Source: Apostichopus parvimensis
Taxonomy: Eukaryota > Echinodermata > Holothuroidea > Aspidochirotida > Stichopodidae
DNA: 64,000 bases
Reading direction: 5' to 3'
Assembly (NCBI GenBank): GCA_000934455.1
Contig: KN887881.1
Coordinates: 8,997-72,996 of the forward strand
Shown here: one piece after another, positions 48,001 to 60,798 of the stretch
How the letters are laid out: each line of letters opens with the position of its first letter
Numbering within the stretch: the first letter of the stretch is position 1
Made by a program: the position numbers and the translations under genes
The notes under the pieces: model-generated
What the model was told of the DNA's origin: nothing
Seen by the model: the letters and a program-made list of their open reading frames with translations, nothing else
Database searches by the model: none

Positions 48001-50000
48001 TCTTATGAATCAGATATTCACTCCTCATCATAAAAACAAATTCTACCATTTAATGAATCTTGAAATTCGTAAGTCAATGAAACTTCAAATTCCATGAATC
48101 AATGAGTTAAACAGTGGTGTCAGATTCAGTTATTTCTAAAGTAGTAGTATTCATTTATTACTTAAATGATATAACTTTAGAACACTTTCCACCATGTTGC
48201 CAAATTGGTGGCCATCAATTAGCCCAGTCATGTGATGTGATACGTTATTTATAAACAAATTCGCAGGGGCTAGCTTCCTGTGCTCTAAAACAACATACTA
48301 ACAAATATGTTTTGTTTTATGGCTTCGTGCAGATGGAAATGAAAAGAACAAAGAGTAACCATTTGCTCTAAATCAAAATGTTTCTCTTGAGTCTTTTCAA
48401 GTCTCATTTGAACAATTGTAATTGTTTGTATCATTGGTTGTATCATGGGAATGATTTAACTTTGGATATTCCTTCTTTTCAGTGCACCATTTACAATACA
48501 GAGGATATGTGAGCTACTAGTATCACCAAAAAAGTATTACATGCAAAGAGATAAATTTATGAGGGGTATTGAGAAGGTAAGTCCTAATACCTTTTGTTAT
48601 CTATTACAATTGGTATCAGTCAAGAAGCCTTTGCAGTNNNNNNNNNNNNNNNNNNNNNNNNNNNNNNNNNNNNNNNNNNNNNNNNNNTAGAAGATGATGA
48701 TGCTCCCTTGCCAAGTGGTTTAATGATAGCCAGATCATCCACTTACATGAGATATACCAAGACACATAATTCAAACACAAAAGTGTTTGGTAACATTAAT
48801 CCAATGTTAGCATCTCTCCAATATTTATACATCCTGACTTGCTTACTTTTCTTTATAAAATTTAGCTAACCATGTTACTATAGCCAGAGAGTAGTAATTT
48901 AACGTTCCTTTTCCTTCCTATTATAGAATATTTTAATTGTCACAACGGTGACACCCACAGGGAAACGTATCACGTCCTTGTTTGAAGGATCTAAGGGTAC
49001 ACCAATGGTGAACGGCATTCTATCAGAGAGTAACATTCCAAATGGCACACAGTCTAAGGACTCACAGTTCCGAGTTCCGTCTTCTCCCAGTGCTGCCAAA
49101 CAACAATGTAAGTTTGCTTTTTAATTGCGTCTTTGCAACAATAGAAACGAGCCAACATTTGTGGCACAGACCCTCTCACATGTTTGGGTGGTAGAGATAC
49201 TTTAAAGAGAGGTACTGTATTAATTTCTTATCATTTGTTACTTTTGACATGCTGAAATATTCATCCAGAGAGAAATAAGTGTCAACATACTGCTTATCTT
49301 ACTGCATAAGCCTGTATAAGTAAGTATTTGAAAGTTAGGTGCCTGAGGAAATCAGATTGAAAATTACTTTTAAAATCCACAGACAACTTTTCAACTTGGA
49401 AGATAGAAAATAGATAGAAAATACAAAAAAGATTTAATTAGTGTTCTATTTTTTCTATTTTCTCTAGCATCTTCAAGTGAAGGAATCACATCTACATCTA
49501 AGGAATTACCTCAAACAGAACCATCAGAAGAACCAGCTGCAAAAAGGGTTAAATTAGAGGAATTACCGGACCAGGGAAAAGAGATAAGCACTACACCATC
49601 AACATCCGAGGATCGATTACCAGCCTCAGAGAAAGAAGTGAGCTCAGAAGATGCTGGCAGCGATTCTTCTTCTTCTTCTACAAACGGATATTCATCAGAC
49701 AGCCAAAGTTCATCAGAGGCCATGGAGGCACAAGGGTCAACAGAGAGATTACAAGACCAAAGTAGCTCAGAGGAAATGGAAGTTCAGAGCACTTCAGGAG
49801 CTACAGAGGAAGAAGAACCATCTTCTCAGGGACTTAATTCAGAGACTACTACCGATCAAAAGGTTGAAGTTCAAAGTTCAAAAGAGGAAATGAATGTTCC
49901 GAGTTCCAGCCAAGTCACAGAAGCTCTATCTCAAGAAGAGGAAACAAATGAAGCTATTGCGGCAGAGAGACCGACAGAAGAGGATGACAGCAGGAAATGA
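45095..50000 (+). CDS. PPP4R2: PPP4R2, protein phosphatase 4 regulatory subunit 2 (six exons)
   Basis: Exons 45095-45143, 46478-46559, 47307-47477, 48483-48576, 48927-49107 and 49468-50000 sum to 1110 nt (369 aa plus stop) with GT-AG borders. The folded N-terminal domain shows [80 protein letters not shown] and RGIEKNILIV, matching human PPP4R2. The C-terminal half is acidic, Ser/Glu-rich and disordered, with a basic nuclear-localisation-like AAKRVKLE. The subunit works with PPP4C and PPP4R3 in DNA-damage and centrosome functions in the nucleus. The start has A at -3 and G at +4. Intron 4 holds a 50-N gap that does not touch coding sequence. Confidence 0.95.
46161..46243 (+). repeat. Duplicated segment in PPP4R2 intron 1 (second copy at 47028-47113)
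   Basis: The block TCTAAGATACCCAAAGAGTG through GGAAGTGTCCA to GGCACCCCTCTTGTT occurs in intron 1 and again at 47028-47113 in intron 2, same orientation, with a few differences and a small indel. Exon 2 lies between. It may be a short interspersed repeat or a local duplication. Confidence 0.8.
47028..47113 (+). repeat. Second copy of the PPP4R2 intronic duplicated segment
   Basis: It matches 46161-46243. After its end, CCCCTCTTGTT is repeated once more immediately downstream (about 47117-47126), a short tandem echo absent from copy 1. Confidence 0.75.
48638..48687. other. 50-N assembly gap in PPP4R2 intron 4
   Basis: A 50-base run of N of the conventional placeholder size. The flanks are not obviously duplicated, so real intronic sequence may be missing. 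Exons 4 and 5 on either side join in frame. Confidence 0.98.
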
Positions 50001-50859
50001 TGGAACAATAAAGTTATGCAAGGTTTGTAGACATTATATGGGAGAAGCAAGAAAAATAGATGGATATAGTTATAGTAAAAGGTAGTGTACAGTAGAGGAG
50101 AAAAGTATGGAAAGGAGTGGAGTTAGTACTATTGAGGAGGTAGTAGGTTACCACTGTACAGCCATTGTAAATCCAACCAAAGAACATTCAAATGTATCCT
50201 CAGTTTTTGGTATTTGTTCTAACTATATTCAAATCAATTGTAGCTGAGCAATACTCTGTATAACGGAAAAGCAGACCATCTGACATCCAGCTTGAAGTAA
50301 TGTGCACATGTGCAAATTCAAATAGGGACATGTTCCCACTAAAGACTGCCTTTATGGAAATTCTATGTAGTTATCAAAATGGCCTTCTCAAGAACGGTGA
50401 TAATATGCACCTACTGTACAGGTTGACTCTATTCTCAAGTTTTCAGATGTCCTCATTATCTTACAAAGGCAAGGTGAATTGTATTTGGGGCAGTAAGTTT
50501 TTCCATTGTCTAAGTCTCCAAAATACAACTCTGGCAGTACTGTTACTACAGGCACAAAAGTCTAATTTGAACACATTGGATTGATAGCAGATTTACCTAA
50601 CATAGTCTAGCATACTTTGCATTTAAATTGGGTCATAAGTAGCTATTAACAAATCATTATCTGGTCAGGTAAATTACTGCTCATTTGTGCTCTAAGTGCT
50701 TGTTACCCGTTCACTGCAATTTGTTTACCTCTTCTCTACAATCTTGTTCCTCTTCTCTCCAATCAGATGAAGAAACTACTTCAGCATCATCCTTTGGGTT
50801 GATACAGAACGCTATGCCAGGAATCATCAAACTATGATTCATTTCCTCAGGAGAAATAG

Positions 50860-50916
50860 GAAGAGAAAGCAACAGCTACAGAGGAGGAGGAGGAGGACTA
50901 TGCCAAATTATTGTAA
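50860..50916 (+). CDS. Possible alternative acidic last exon of PPP4R2
   Basis: After an AAATAG acceptor-like site, the frame reads EEKATATEEEEEDYAKLL and stops at 50914-50916. An acidic tail like this would suit PPP4R2, but no clear donor in exon 6 points to it, and its upstream polypyrimidine tract is poor. Treated as a possibility only. Confidence 0.15.
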   Translation, partial: EEKATATEEEEEDYAKLL

Positions 50917-51183
50917 ATGATGCCTTTAACATGCTGCACTTATATTATACATCTCTAGTGGCCTCTGGTTTGCTGATCTGCTAACGGTAGAGGAGCTGGC
51001 ATATAACCTCTGTGTCAAAAACTGCCATTTGACACAGCAGAGTGGCTGTGTTTGGCTTGTAGTGTTTACAGATTGATGTAGAACACTCTCTACATGTGTC
51101 ACAGTCAAAGCCACCTAAAAATAACAAGTTTTCTGAATCATTAGTTACATTAGGTAAGCAGGACAAGTAAGAAATGGTTTGGA

Positions 51184-51189
51184 AATAAA
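51184..51189 (+). terminator. Likely poly(A) signal for PPP4R2
   Basis: AATAAA about 1.2 kb after the stop. Another AATAAA lies at 50007-50012, only 7 nt after the stop, which would leave almost no 3' UTR and is less likely to be the main site. Confidence 0.4.
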
Positions 51190-54100
51190 AATTTAATATG
51201 CAAACCTCAGTGAAATCATTTCCTTCATTGTATCGATTTACAGCATATTTCTCACCATTTTGCTTTTTGTGTCTGTTCAGATTGAGATCAGTAACTAATT
51301 ATTCATAAATATTATACTTCAACTTGTTTTTAATGATCAAAAGGATAACATTGTAGCAAGAAGCAGGATGAGACCCTCTTTATTTGAAATCAAGAAATAT
51401 TAATATATTTTATGGTAGAATTAGAGTGTAAGATGTCAAATTTGTACTTGTTGGTAATGACACATAAACTCGAAGATGATAGGTTTCTGTCCTTTGAAAA
51501 TAGTGTCCTGTGAGAAAGGTACCATCAGGTCTTTCCAGCTGAATGTGGCCAGTCTTCCAGTAGTTTCCACATAATTCAAATGATGCAGCAGACTCTAACA
51601 CTTCTTCATGATCAATATCTCAGTTTAAGGTAATGCTTCCAAGTTTTTGAGATATAGTGAGGCTTTATCTGTGTATGTCTTGGTCACATGATCATGTCTG
51701 AAGGCAATTAGACAGATTGTGCATAGTATTAGCTATAAATACTTATATTTAGCAAAGTTGTCCTCAAATTTTACCTGAAGTAGAAAAGGATTAAGACTGA
51801 CAGGAGATCAAACAAAGGCCTTTTGTCTGTGCCCTTAGTATTTCTGTCATTATTTTCTAAGAGATTTAGCTGGAGGTATGTGAAAAGTTTGTTGGTGTGA
51901 GACTTTACCTTTTGTTTGAGGTACAAACAGGTGTGTTCTTTTGTAATGATTTATAATTTGACACATGGGTTTTTTGATATCAAAGCCTACATGACACATC
52001 AGGTGCATAAAATCAGCTTATCAGGATGAGATATTCAGCTTGAAATAAATCAAATATGTCAGCTCACTCCATGATCAAGTGAGCTTTCTTTGAACCTGCA
52101 AGAGACTCTACAGATTACACTAACACGAACTGAATAGTTTATCGCTCAATAATGCTACACCCACCCACCTGTGTTTGGCAATAGAAAATGTGTTTTCTCT
52201 GAAATGTCAAACAATTTCTGTATTGTTTTTTATTTGTTTTGATAAACTTTGGTAAATGTACCTCCATGTTTGAGAAGCTGTTTGAAGCAGCTGGTTGCAT
52301 TTCTTTACGAGAACAAATTGCAGTATTCTGCTTTCACATGACAGTGCATTGCTCTCTCCAAATCTTTTTATCCAGGAAAGGTGTTATTAGCTGGCAACTA
52401 GTCATAGTAGTTTTGACATTCATTAACATGTATATTGTGTGCATAGAGACACTGCAAATTCAACCAGTTGCTTCAGTGGTCTACTAAATTAGTTTATTCT
52501 TGAAAAATGAAATGGTTGTCACATAATATATAAGTTTTTAAATGATAACAAAATGGTGGCAAATTTCTTGAAATCACCTGAAATTTTCATTGTAGTAGCC
52601 TTGAGCATAAAGATCTGACACTTTGATCCTTGTCATGAAATATTTCTCAGGTATATTAGTTTAACGATGCATTGTTAATGAAATGCTGTTTAAATTTGCT
52701 TGTTTCAGAGATGATTTTTTCTTTCTTACTGGGCAGGTTGGGAGTGAGCAGTAACCAGTACAATATAAGGGATATTGTGTACTTGCAGGGCGTTCTAGAA
52801 ACCAAGCCTAGGCAGCTTATTCACACTTTAAATGGATTATTACCCCAAAAATACTGACAATAACTATGTCCTTCTCTGTATCAAATGTAACCCTAGGCCT
52901 TCTTATATTTTCTGCAAACCATTCATATTTGTTGATGTTTTGATATTAATAACTTGTCAGATATATAGTAAACTGATGTAGTGTGTTCTGACATCTGTGT
53001 AACAAAATTCACAAAACAGGAGGTCTTTGTTCCCATTAAAATGTTTTGCAAACACAGCAAGAACCTTGATAAACAGTTCATTTGGTACAGTTACAAACAA
53101 GGCACTTTTCACCATGTATTTTAGGCAGGAAGTGCTGATTCCCTCTGTTAGATTTTATCAACCTTTCTGAAAATCATTGCCTTCTGCTGTTTATCTTATG
53201 TCTATTATTAACTGTTTTTGCAAGAAATGGTACATTAGTAAGGGTGCTGGTAATGATGAAGAATATATAATCTTCCTCTACTTTGAAGTGAATAATTAAT
53301 TAAGAAGGGTGTTGTCTCATTCATAATAACAGATGAATATTCAGTATTGATAATTATATGAATTGAAATTTGTTGTTTCAAAGGAACTTTGTTGTGAAAC
53401 ATTAACACTACATTAAATGATGCAACACTTTCTTTTGTATCTAATCCCTGCTGAAATAGATAAGGGACCAAATGAAGTAAAACATACTGAAGATGTGGGA
53501 ATGAATTGAGACAAGATTTTAAGCAGTAAATACTACTTTGTCTTAAAGACTAACAGTGCTGTCTGATTCAGTTTTATGTACATCAAATGTAAATATTTTC
53601 AACTGTTGCATATTTGTAAACCATTGAACGATTGCGAGTCTCGTACCATTCATAATTCAAACTTTGTAGAGTAATTACATTTTTATCCCACTTAAAATTG
53701 TCTTATTTGTGATATATTGTTAGAATTAAGCAAATAATTGATACTAATTGCACACATGTTGCTGTAGCAGATAGCACAGCTTTGACCTCCAGCAAATACA
53801 AGCAAAGGCAGCAGAGAATTAAGACAATGGGCCTCTATTGAACAAGTATACTGGGCATATAGTAGGGAGTTATGTAGAAGCTAAGACATAACACTAACAG
53901 AAACACAAATTCACAGACATACAATCACCATCGCATAGATTTGTATTGCCTTGGGTAAGGAATACACAGTAGCAGATCAAGAATTCAACCCACTAGTCAA
54001 AATTGTTCAGTTGTAGTCTCTCTAAGATATATCATTTGGACTGTGTGATGGTCACTGTATTGAAAATGATTAAAACAAGACAACAGAGGAAAACTTAATG

Positions 54101-56520
54101 GAATCATCAGTGAATGATTAAGAACATGACACAAAAGTAATAAACAAGAAAACACTATGCAAATGTGACTTTAATATGAATACATTAGTAGTAACAAGCA
54201 TGGGTTATAAACTAAATACTTTAATGTCAATTGATATGTGCCATGGAATGCAGCAAAGACTACAGTAATCTATATCAACAAGCAGCCTTTAATGGTTACT
54301 GGTGGGGGGGGGGGGGAAAAAATTGTTAAAACCTGAAAAAATGTTTATATGAGTTAGTGACAATTAAGGAAGACAATCCATATGAGAAAGGGCATGAAGA
54401 GGGTAACTTTAGGGATTGAAATCCATATCAATTTTTTTCTCTCATGTCAACAATGATTCCACATGCAAAAAGAGTACAGATACTTGTAGAACAATGGCAA
54501 GTAGCCTGCTTTTTCTATGGTTGATGAATACTTGTTGCAATCAAAGTCATCAACATGATCCGCTTTCCACCTAATTAATCTAAGCATCAATGCATGGTAT
54601 TGTTAAAAGTATTTCATCTTGTCCAAAATGTACATGCTAGCAAATGCATTAGCTAGTTATACAGAGCAAATTCTTGAGGATTTTTTTACAGTTTACCCTC
54701 AGACAACTAGGTCTTACTTTCTGGTTGTCCTACCAGCATATTGGTTTGTCCAAGAAAATGTAGCAAAATAACAAAGAGTGACCAACTGTAGGAGGAATGC
54801 ACAGATTTGTAATGTAAATATTTGCTCTTATGTTTTAATTATTCCTTTTTATTCTTTGTATTGCTATTTTTAGTTACCTGGTGCAATTTTTTGTATTGTT
54901 TGATATCTTTTAGGTTTTTGATCGAATGACCACATGACCATTACTGCAACCCAGCGACTTTGAATATACACAGATGAGTTACAGAAACAAAAACAGGTTT
55001 AAAATCTCCAAATTGAAGATTGAAAACTAGACTCAAGCCAAGCTTGAAATATAGCACTATTTTCCTAAAACAATATCAATATTGTTTAATACAAAAGCTT
55101 GCTATAGACTGCAATATATTATATCCTGTGTGTACATATACACATATGTATGTATAACTTCATATTCATCTTCACTTTTACAGATTAATTGAAATGAAAC
55201 AAAACAAAACGTACATGAAAAGTTTTAAGTTAGCTAAATCTATCACAAACCAATTATCTTATAGAAGTGATTGTGAGCTTCACAACAAGGGGCAAATTTT
55301 CACTCCGCAGAGTTCAGTACAGTAGGCTCACGTTTTGTGCCTTTACAGTCCTTGTATATATTTCCTATGCCCGGATATCAACTAATTAGAAGCTGCAACA
55401 TCCTGTCAATCACTAGGTTTTCAGTTTCACAATGCTGTGCTTCGTTTTTATTCAAATGTTAAATTTGGAAGTAGTCACTTCAGCATTGACAGGCTCTGCA
55501 AATGAATTTCATGTCGAGGAAGTATATCTTTCTCTTTCCATCGGGATATAAAAGGTGTGATATTCTCATCTGAACTGTAAGGATCCACGACTCAAATGGA
55601 CAAACTGTTGTCACCTAAAATGAGTTTGTAGCAAGTCATCATTAAAATTCTGAGCTTTCTATACTCTTCCCCAGATCTGCTTGATATTTAATTACACAAC
55701 CAGTGTAACGATCCATTCAAACAACATGAACGTTTCTCCCAAAATGGTGCACTCAGTTACTGATGAACCTTAATATCACTTTCAAACACCTTCTGTTCTG
55801 ATTCTTACTTGCACAGGAGGACAGACCTAGGAGAATTAGGCAGTCTGATTTATACATCCTGTGATTCTCTACACTGTAGATAGCTGGATCACCATTGTTA
55901 CATGAAGAATTATGGTTGATACCCACAACTTTCATCAGTTATCAAGAAAAAACTAATAACTGCCTACCTCACCTCTATCACCTCACCTCTATCTACCTCT
56001 ATCACAAAAACAAAGATACAGAAAATGATAATAATAAGTACTGAATTAAACCTTGAATAACAACATGAAGAAGATGTGAGAAAAATATAATAAGAAAGTT
56101 AAGAATACTCAAAGATGTTCAATTAAAAATTTTTGTGCAATTATCAAGCATGATGAATGTTAACTGCAAAAGAGAAGAAGAAAATTGCTTTGATAAAGTC
56201 TGAAACTACAAGATGAGTGCAATAAAGGTATGAAAGGAAGCTAATATAGTAATTATTAGTAATTATTAATAACTAATTTACGTTTACAAACCTCTTCACA
56301 AGTGATACCAGAGATTAGCTTAAGTAAAGCACTGTCTTAACTTTCTAATTTGTCAGTATTTTAACAAGCCCAATAAACCAAAATAATTTTGCACATCTTT
56401 CCCTATACACACTCATGCCTCACAGTATACATACTCACAATGCATTCTTTTATCTACACACTCATGAATTGCAAGTATTTCAGCCACATTGCCCAGGAAG
56501 GTCGTATTACTTTCTTCAGC

Positions 56521-57900
56521 TCAGCTCGTTGCAATTGACTTTCCATTTTTCACTGCACTGTATGAGCCTTCCAGCTTGTTTTCACGATAAATTGGTTCAT
56601 CTACTTTTATCTTAATGCCTAACAATTTTTCTCGACTGCTGCAAGATTGCTCCCACCACTTGTGAAAGTCCGGATTTTTATAACGCCATGATAGCTCTGG
56701 ATTAATTGAGTTCCTTTTTATTTTTTTTACGATGGTACAAAGCCCTGCTGGACTCAGTGTAGTCCTATGTCCTGGGCCAGATCTAAAGCCTCCTTCACTC
56801 TGCCAATGAAAATATTTGTTATATAGAGTACTGTTACTATCTAACAGCATAATGTAGTCCACAAATTCTTCCATTGTGTCAAAGTCTTCCAAATGGATAA
56901 AAGAATGTGGAGGGGCTAACCTTTCATAATCTTCTTTTGGCGCACCATACACAATAGGTATCATTCTATGCACAAAAGCATTGCTCCAAAATTTTTCAGT
57001 GAAATATTCTTTGCACTCGCTGTTTTCTAAAGAAAGGTAAAACTTATATGAACTGAATAAACTTTGACACTGCTCCTTGTCTCTCTTTGGACAATCTAAG
57101 GTCCCACATTTTCCATACGTATCCACAGGCAAGTGCTTCTGAATTTCTTGGACAATCTTTGTACGTTCCCAACCTAATGGGTCACACCTTGAAGCAATCC
57201 ACGTCATGAGTTTGCTCTTGCCTTTGGTATAGTCCATGCGTTTAGCCGCTGCAAAAGAAGGTTCACCAGGATAATAGAAGCCCCATGTAATGCACTCATC
57301 GGAATCACTCCGGTAAGTTACTGTAAAATTATACGGGTTTTCCTTGGTCATCGTGGATGGTGGAGAAAACTGAGGCTCGTGGACTGGGCTTTCCCTTGAA
57401 TACAGGACCCACTGCTGACCAGGGGGCCTTACTTCTAACAGCTTCGACCACACAAAATTTCGGAAAGGACCGGGCATTATGATAACAATGTCACTGACTG
57501 CAATATCCTCCAGATTGTTGCTATATAACATCTCAATATTGCAAGATATTTTGTTTCTACATTTTGCTTTCTGCCAACGATCTAAACCTAGATCAATCTG
57601 TTCTCTCCCTGGATTTCTCCAAAGTAATATTCGGATGTAACAGTCTTCTCTTAGATGGTTACCCATTAGTTTCTCGAGCACAAGATTAGGCTGATCTTTT
57701 GTTGTATGTGACAATGCTACTGTTTCTTCAGCCTTTGTTTCATACAGTGTATCACCCCTGATAGCTTCATACTGTTCCAGCTCATTAATGTAGTGATAGA
57801 GATTCCCACCACTGCTTCGAAGAAAGCTGCTGTAGTAAAGAACTGTGAATAACACAAGCAGTGGAATCACTACTGTAGGTAGCACACGTCTGACCATCAT
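56521..57900 (-). CDS. Alpha-1,3-fucosyltransferase, GT10 family (single coding exon)
   Basis: The product is 459 aa, a type II Golgi membrane protein: a short cytosolic MMVRR start, one signal-anchor (about residues 7-27, VLPTVVIPLLVLFTVLYYSS), a stem, then the catalytic domain. GT10 signatures are all present: SRESPVHEP, WGFYYPGEPSF, VDTYGKCG, and the donor-binding block YKFYLSLENSECKEYFTEKF continuing WSNAF and PIVYGAP. It should transfer fucose from GDP-fucose to GlcNAc in Lewis-type or core-type glycans; the linkage cannot be decided from sequence. Potential N-glycosylation sites include NFT and NST. There is no intron in the coding region, as in several animal FUT genes. A splice acceptor at 57922-57923 (TTACAG) suggests a non-coding upstream exon. 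Confidence 0.93.
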   Translation of the reverse strand: MMVRRVLPTVVIPLLVLFTVLYYSSFLRSSGGNLYHYINELEQYEAIRGDTLYETKAEETVALSHTTKDQPNLVLEKLMGNHLREDCYIRILLWRNPGREQIDLGLDRWQKAKCRNKISCNIEMLYSNNLEDIAVSDIVIIMPGPFRNFVWSKLLEVRPPGQQWVLYSRESPVHEPQFSPPSTMTKENPYNFTVTYRSDSDECITWGFYYPGEPSFAAAKRMDYTKGKSKLMTWIASRCDPLGWERTKIVQEIQKHLPVDTYGKCGTLDCPKRDKEQCQSLFSSYKFYLSLENSECKEYFTEKFWSNAFVHRMIPIVYGAPKEDYERLAPPHSFIHLEDFDTMEEFVDYIMLLDSNSTLYNKYFHWQSEGGFRSGPGHRTTLSPAGLCTIVKKIKRNSINPELSWRYKNPDFHKWWEQSCSSREKLLGIKIKVDEPIYRENKLEGSYSAVKNGKSIATS

Positions 57901-59337
57901 AATGCAATGACGTGGTTTCTTCTGTAAGGAAAAGAAGATACAAAGTCAATTCAGTTACAATGTAAGTTTTCTGATTCAGTTTCTTTGCAGTAGGAAAATA
58001 TAATGTTGCAATAAATACATCTATTTTGTATGGGCAAGCTAAGATGGGTGCCTTCATTGCCTGGAAGCAGCAAAGAAACTGTCGCCATAAATCACAGCAT
58101 ACAGTATATATGTAAACTCTCAGCCTAAACTATTTCCCATTGCTTCAAGGTAAAGCCTACTGTAGCATTTTACCTTTATGTGCACAAGCTCCACAATTTC
58201 ATGAACATTACATCTGAGTCATTTTTTCCAAATTACCCAGTGCAACTTATATTGACAGGAATAATCCATTAATTTCTAAGCCCACAATCGTTTTTTTAAT
58301 TCAGCCAGTTTGTATGGTGGTTTTAAGATGGGCAGAGGGAACACCTGCTCAAAGCAAATCAGCCTCCACCATGCAAAGCAAAACACCCACATCTTGAACA
58401 ACTTGTTCAGCAATATAGTAAAATCTGCATCCTTCACAAAGAAATTGCTCAAATTATGTACAATAACTTGTTTCATGATCTCAAAAATATGATATTCATA
58501 GATATACCAACTAGGAATACCATGAACAACTGTAAACAAAACACACTAGCTCACAATATTTGTCATTGTTTTTTGCTCCAGTTTGACATGACTTGAGTAA
58601 CAGCTAACCAATAGAGCCTAGCTAACCACCACCATATATTTACTTTATACAGACCTTATAAAGTTAAGTCTGTCATACAATACTGAATGCGTTTACTTGA
58701 ATGTTCAAGTCAGGATAAAACTTAGTAAAATAGGCCTACAATAACAAGATGGATACAATGAAACAAAAGTTTAAATGGCCACAGAATTTTTGGAACTAGA
58801 TGTTATTTTTTCTGTGGTTGACTGAAAATCCAACATTCAGTACTTTCTGATTTTTATCATTCATGAATGTTTTATTTCGGACAGAATTTTAATAATTATT
58901 TAGTCCAATAATATAATAAGGAAACCACAGAGGTGTGTGAAATTTCTCTGCATTGTGTGTCCAGAGCATTTGGCCAGAATTAGTAACTGGTGACACTACC
59001 ATTTCTTTCTAGCTGCATTGTTAGCAGATTGTATCATTATACTGTACAGGATTAATTTCCTGTTCATTTATAAACATTTCGTGAAAGAATTGATTACAGG
59101 GGGTTTAATTTTAAGTGCACACTTCTAGTTGGAGTATGACTATCATTTCCATCACAAGAACTGTAGACCTAGGCAATGACTTGGCTCACTAGCTCATCTA
59201 AAACTTTCCAAGAGGCACTTGATCAAAAGTAAGCATCTTTTATAATTTGCAAAAAATCAAACTTTCATCGATCTTTAGTTTTCCTGTCACTGGATTTTTA
59301 TCACAATTTTGGGAAATGTGTAATAAACCCTAAGGAT

Positions 59338-59497
59338 CTTGTTGCAAGGGAAAGGCTAGGCTATATATAGGCCTACCTAGGTTTACCTCTCCCTGCAATC
59401 TTGGCTGAAAAGAATTTCTTGTTGCAAGGGAAAGGCTAGGCTATATATAGGCCTACCTAGGTTTACCTCTCCCTGCAATCTTGGCTGAAAAGAATTT
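59338..59497 (+). repeat. Perfect two-copy 80-bp tandem duplication
   Basis: The 80-bp unit starting CTTGTTGCAAGGGAAAGGCT and ending GGCTGAAAAGAATTT occurs twice head to tail with no differences. It is either a very recent duplication or an assembly effect. It contains the TATATAGGCCTACCTAGG word type common in this genome. Confidence 0.9.
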
Positions 59498-60768
59498 TAA
59501 ATGTCCCTTTTCTTAGTTAGGCCTGGCTTCGATCTTTACTAGCTATTGAGTCTATGTAGTCATCTCCCTACTCAGACTTAACTTGGGACTTAGGCCTATT
59601 AGTATTACTTTAAACGTTAACAGGAATTCTCACTTAGGGCCTACTTGCATTTGCTTCTTCCCTCAATGGTTGTTCAACAACTGACTCAAGGCCCTGTTTT
59701 AGTGTTAGTGTTATCCAGAATAGTCTGATGATGCAACCGGAAGATTGGAAAGATTGGAAAGATCCACTTAGCACTAGTCTACAGTGTAATACAGTACATG
59801 TATGAATGATGTAGCAAGCCACAGTATCAGAATGCTGTCACTATATATTGGTATTTATCTATGCTGTGAGTAACATTTCCCTCCTAGTACTAGGTTACTA
59901 AAAAAACTACTTAGTAAGCCTAGTCCTAGTATTGGTACTGCAACTACTTACTAGTATTACTAGTTCTGCGTACATATTAGGCACAGTATAGCGCAGGTAC
60001 GCACATTACAACATCACCAAAACAGGCTTCTCGTTGTTGACTAACTTGAGGATTCCAGGAATAATGTCTACGGTTATCCCATCTACCAAGAATGGTTGAA
60101 AATGTCACTTGGTTTCTAAAGTTGTGGTTGTGTCTTTGGTTAATTTTTAGGTCAATACTAGCCTCAATCAGGAGTAACAATAAGACCTACGACGAGTAAG
60201 CACAAGTTAACGAACCCAATGATATTGATGCATCAGGGCAGCTTACTAACACTTTCGGTTGTGGGCACGGAAGTTCTGTGTCTGGTCTGTATTGTGTACA
60301 GTTTGACCCAAGATTCTAACTTCGGTACGCTAAGGAACGCCAAGCTGGCCACCTGGTGCTATCAATCAATACGTGGCAAGTAAAAGTAATTAGTTGAACA
60401 CAAAGTAGTAGTTGTAATCATACTGTTAATATCATATCACCACGTTTTTGTTAATAACAGTTTTCTTCTGAAAATGTATGTAAAATGAATTATTCCATTG
60501 GAGACTGATGGGAATTTATCGAAAATGCCAACCATACTAATTACTAAATATAGAGTCCGAGAAAGCATGACGGCAAGTTTGTATTCCTCTCCTTTTGTTG
60601 ACAAGTGGCGCCGAGAGCAACGTCAGGCCCCGGGGAATATATACATATTACCAGACCTCCTTCTTTTAAGACTTCCTTTTCCATGAATATGTTATTAAAA
60701 GGAGTATAAATTTAATTCATTCCTTTTCTCTGAACCCCAACTGACACTATGCCCTATAGGGCTGTACA

Positions 60769-60798
60769 CCCCCCCCCCCCCCACACACACACACACAC
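60769..60798 (+). repeat. C-run and CA microsatellite
   Basis: About 14 C followed by about eight CA units. Low-complexity and length-unstable. Confidence 0.95.

Larger units (their letters stand above)
50001..56520. other. PPP4R2 3' region and convergent intergenic DNA
   Basis: PPP4R2 3' UTR probably runs to the AATAAA at 51184-51189. Beyond it is AT-rich DNA with a G run at 54304-54316 and no recognisable gene. The short open frames found on both strands are low-complexity or hydrophobic by base composition. Confidence 0.55.

Noticed and set aside
49511-49723. Minus-strand frame inside PPP4R2 exon 6
   Set aside because: Mirror of the Ser/Glu-rich coding exon.
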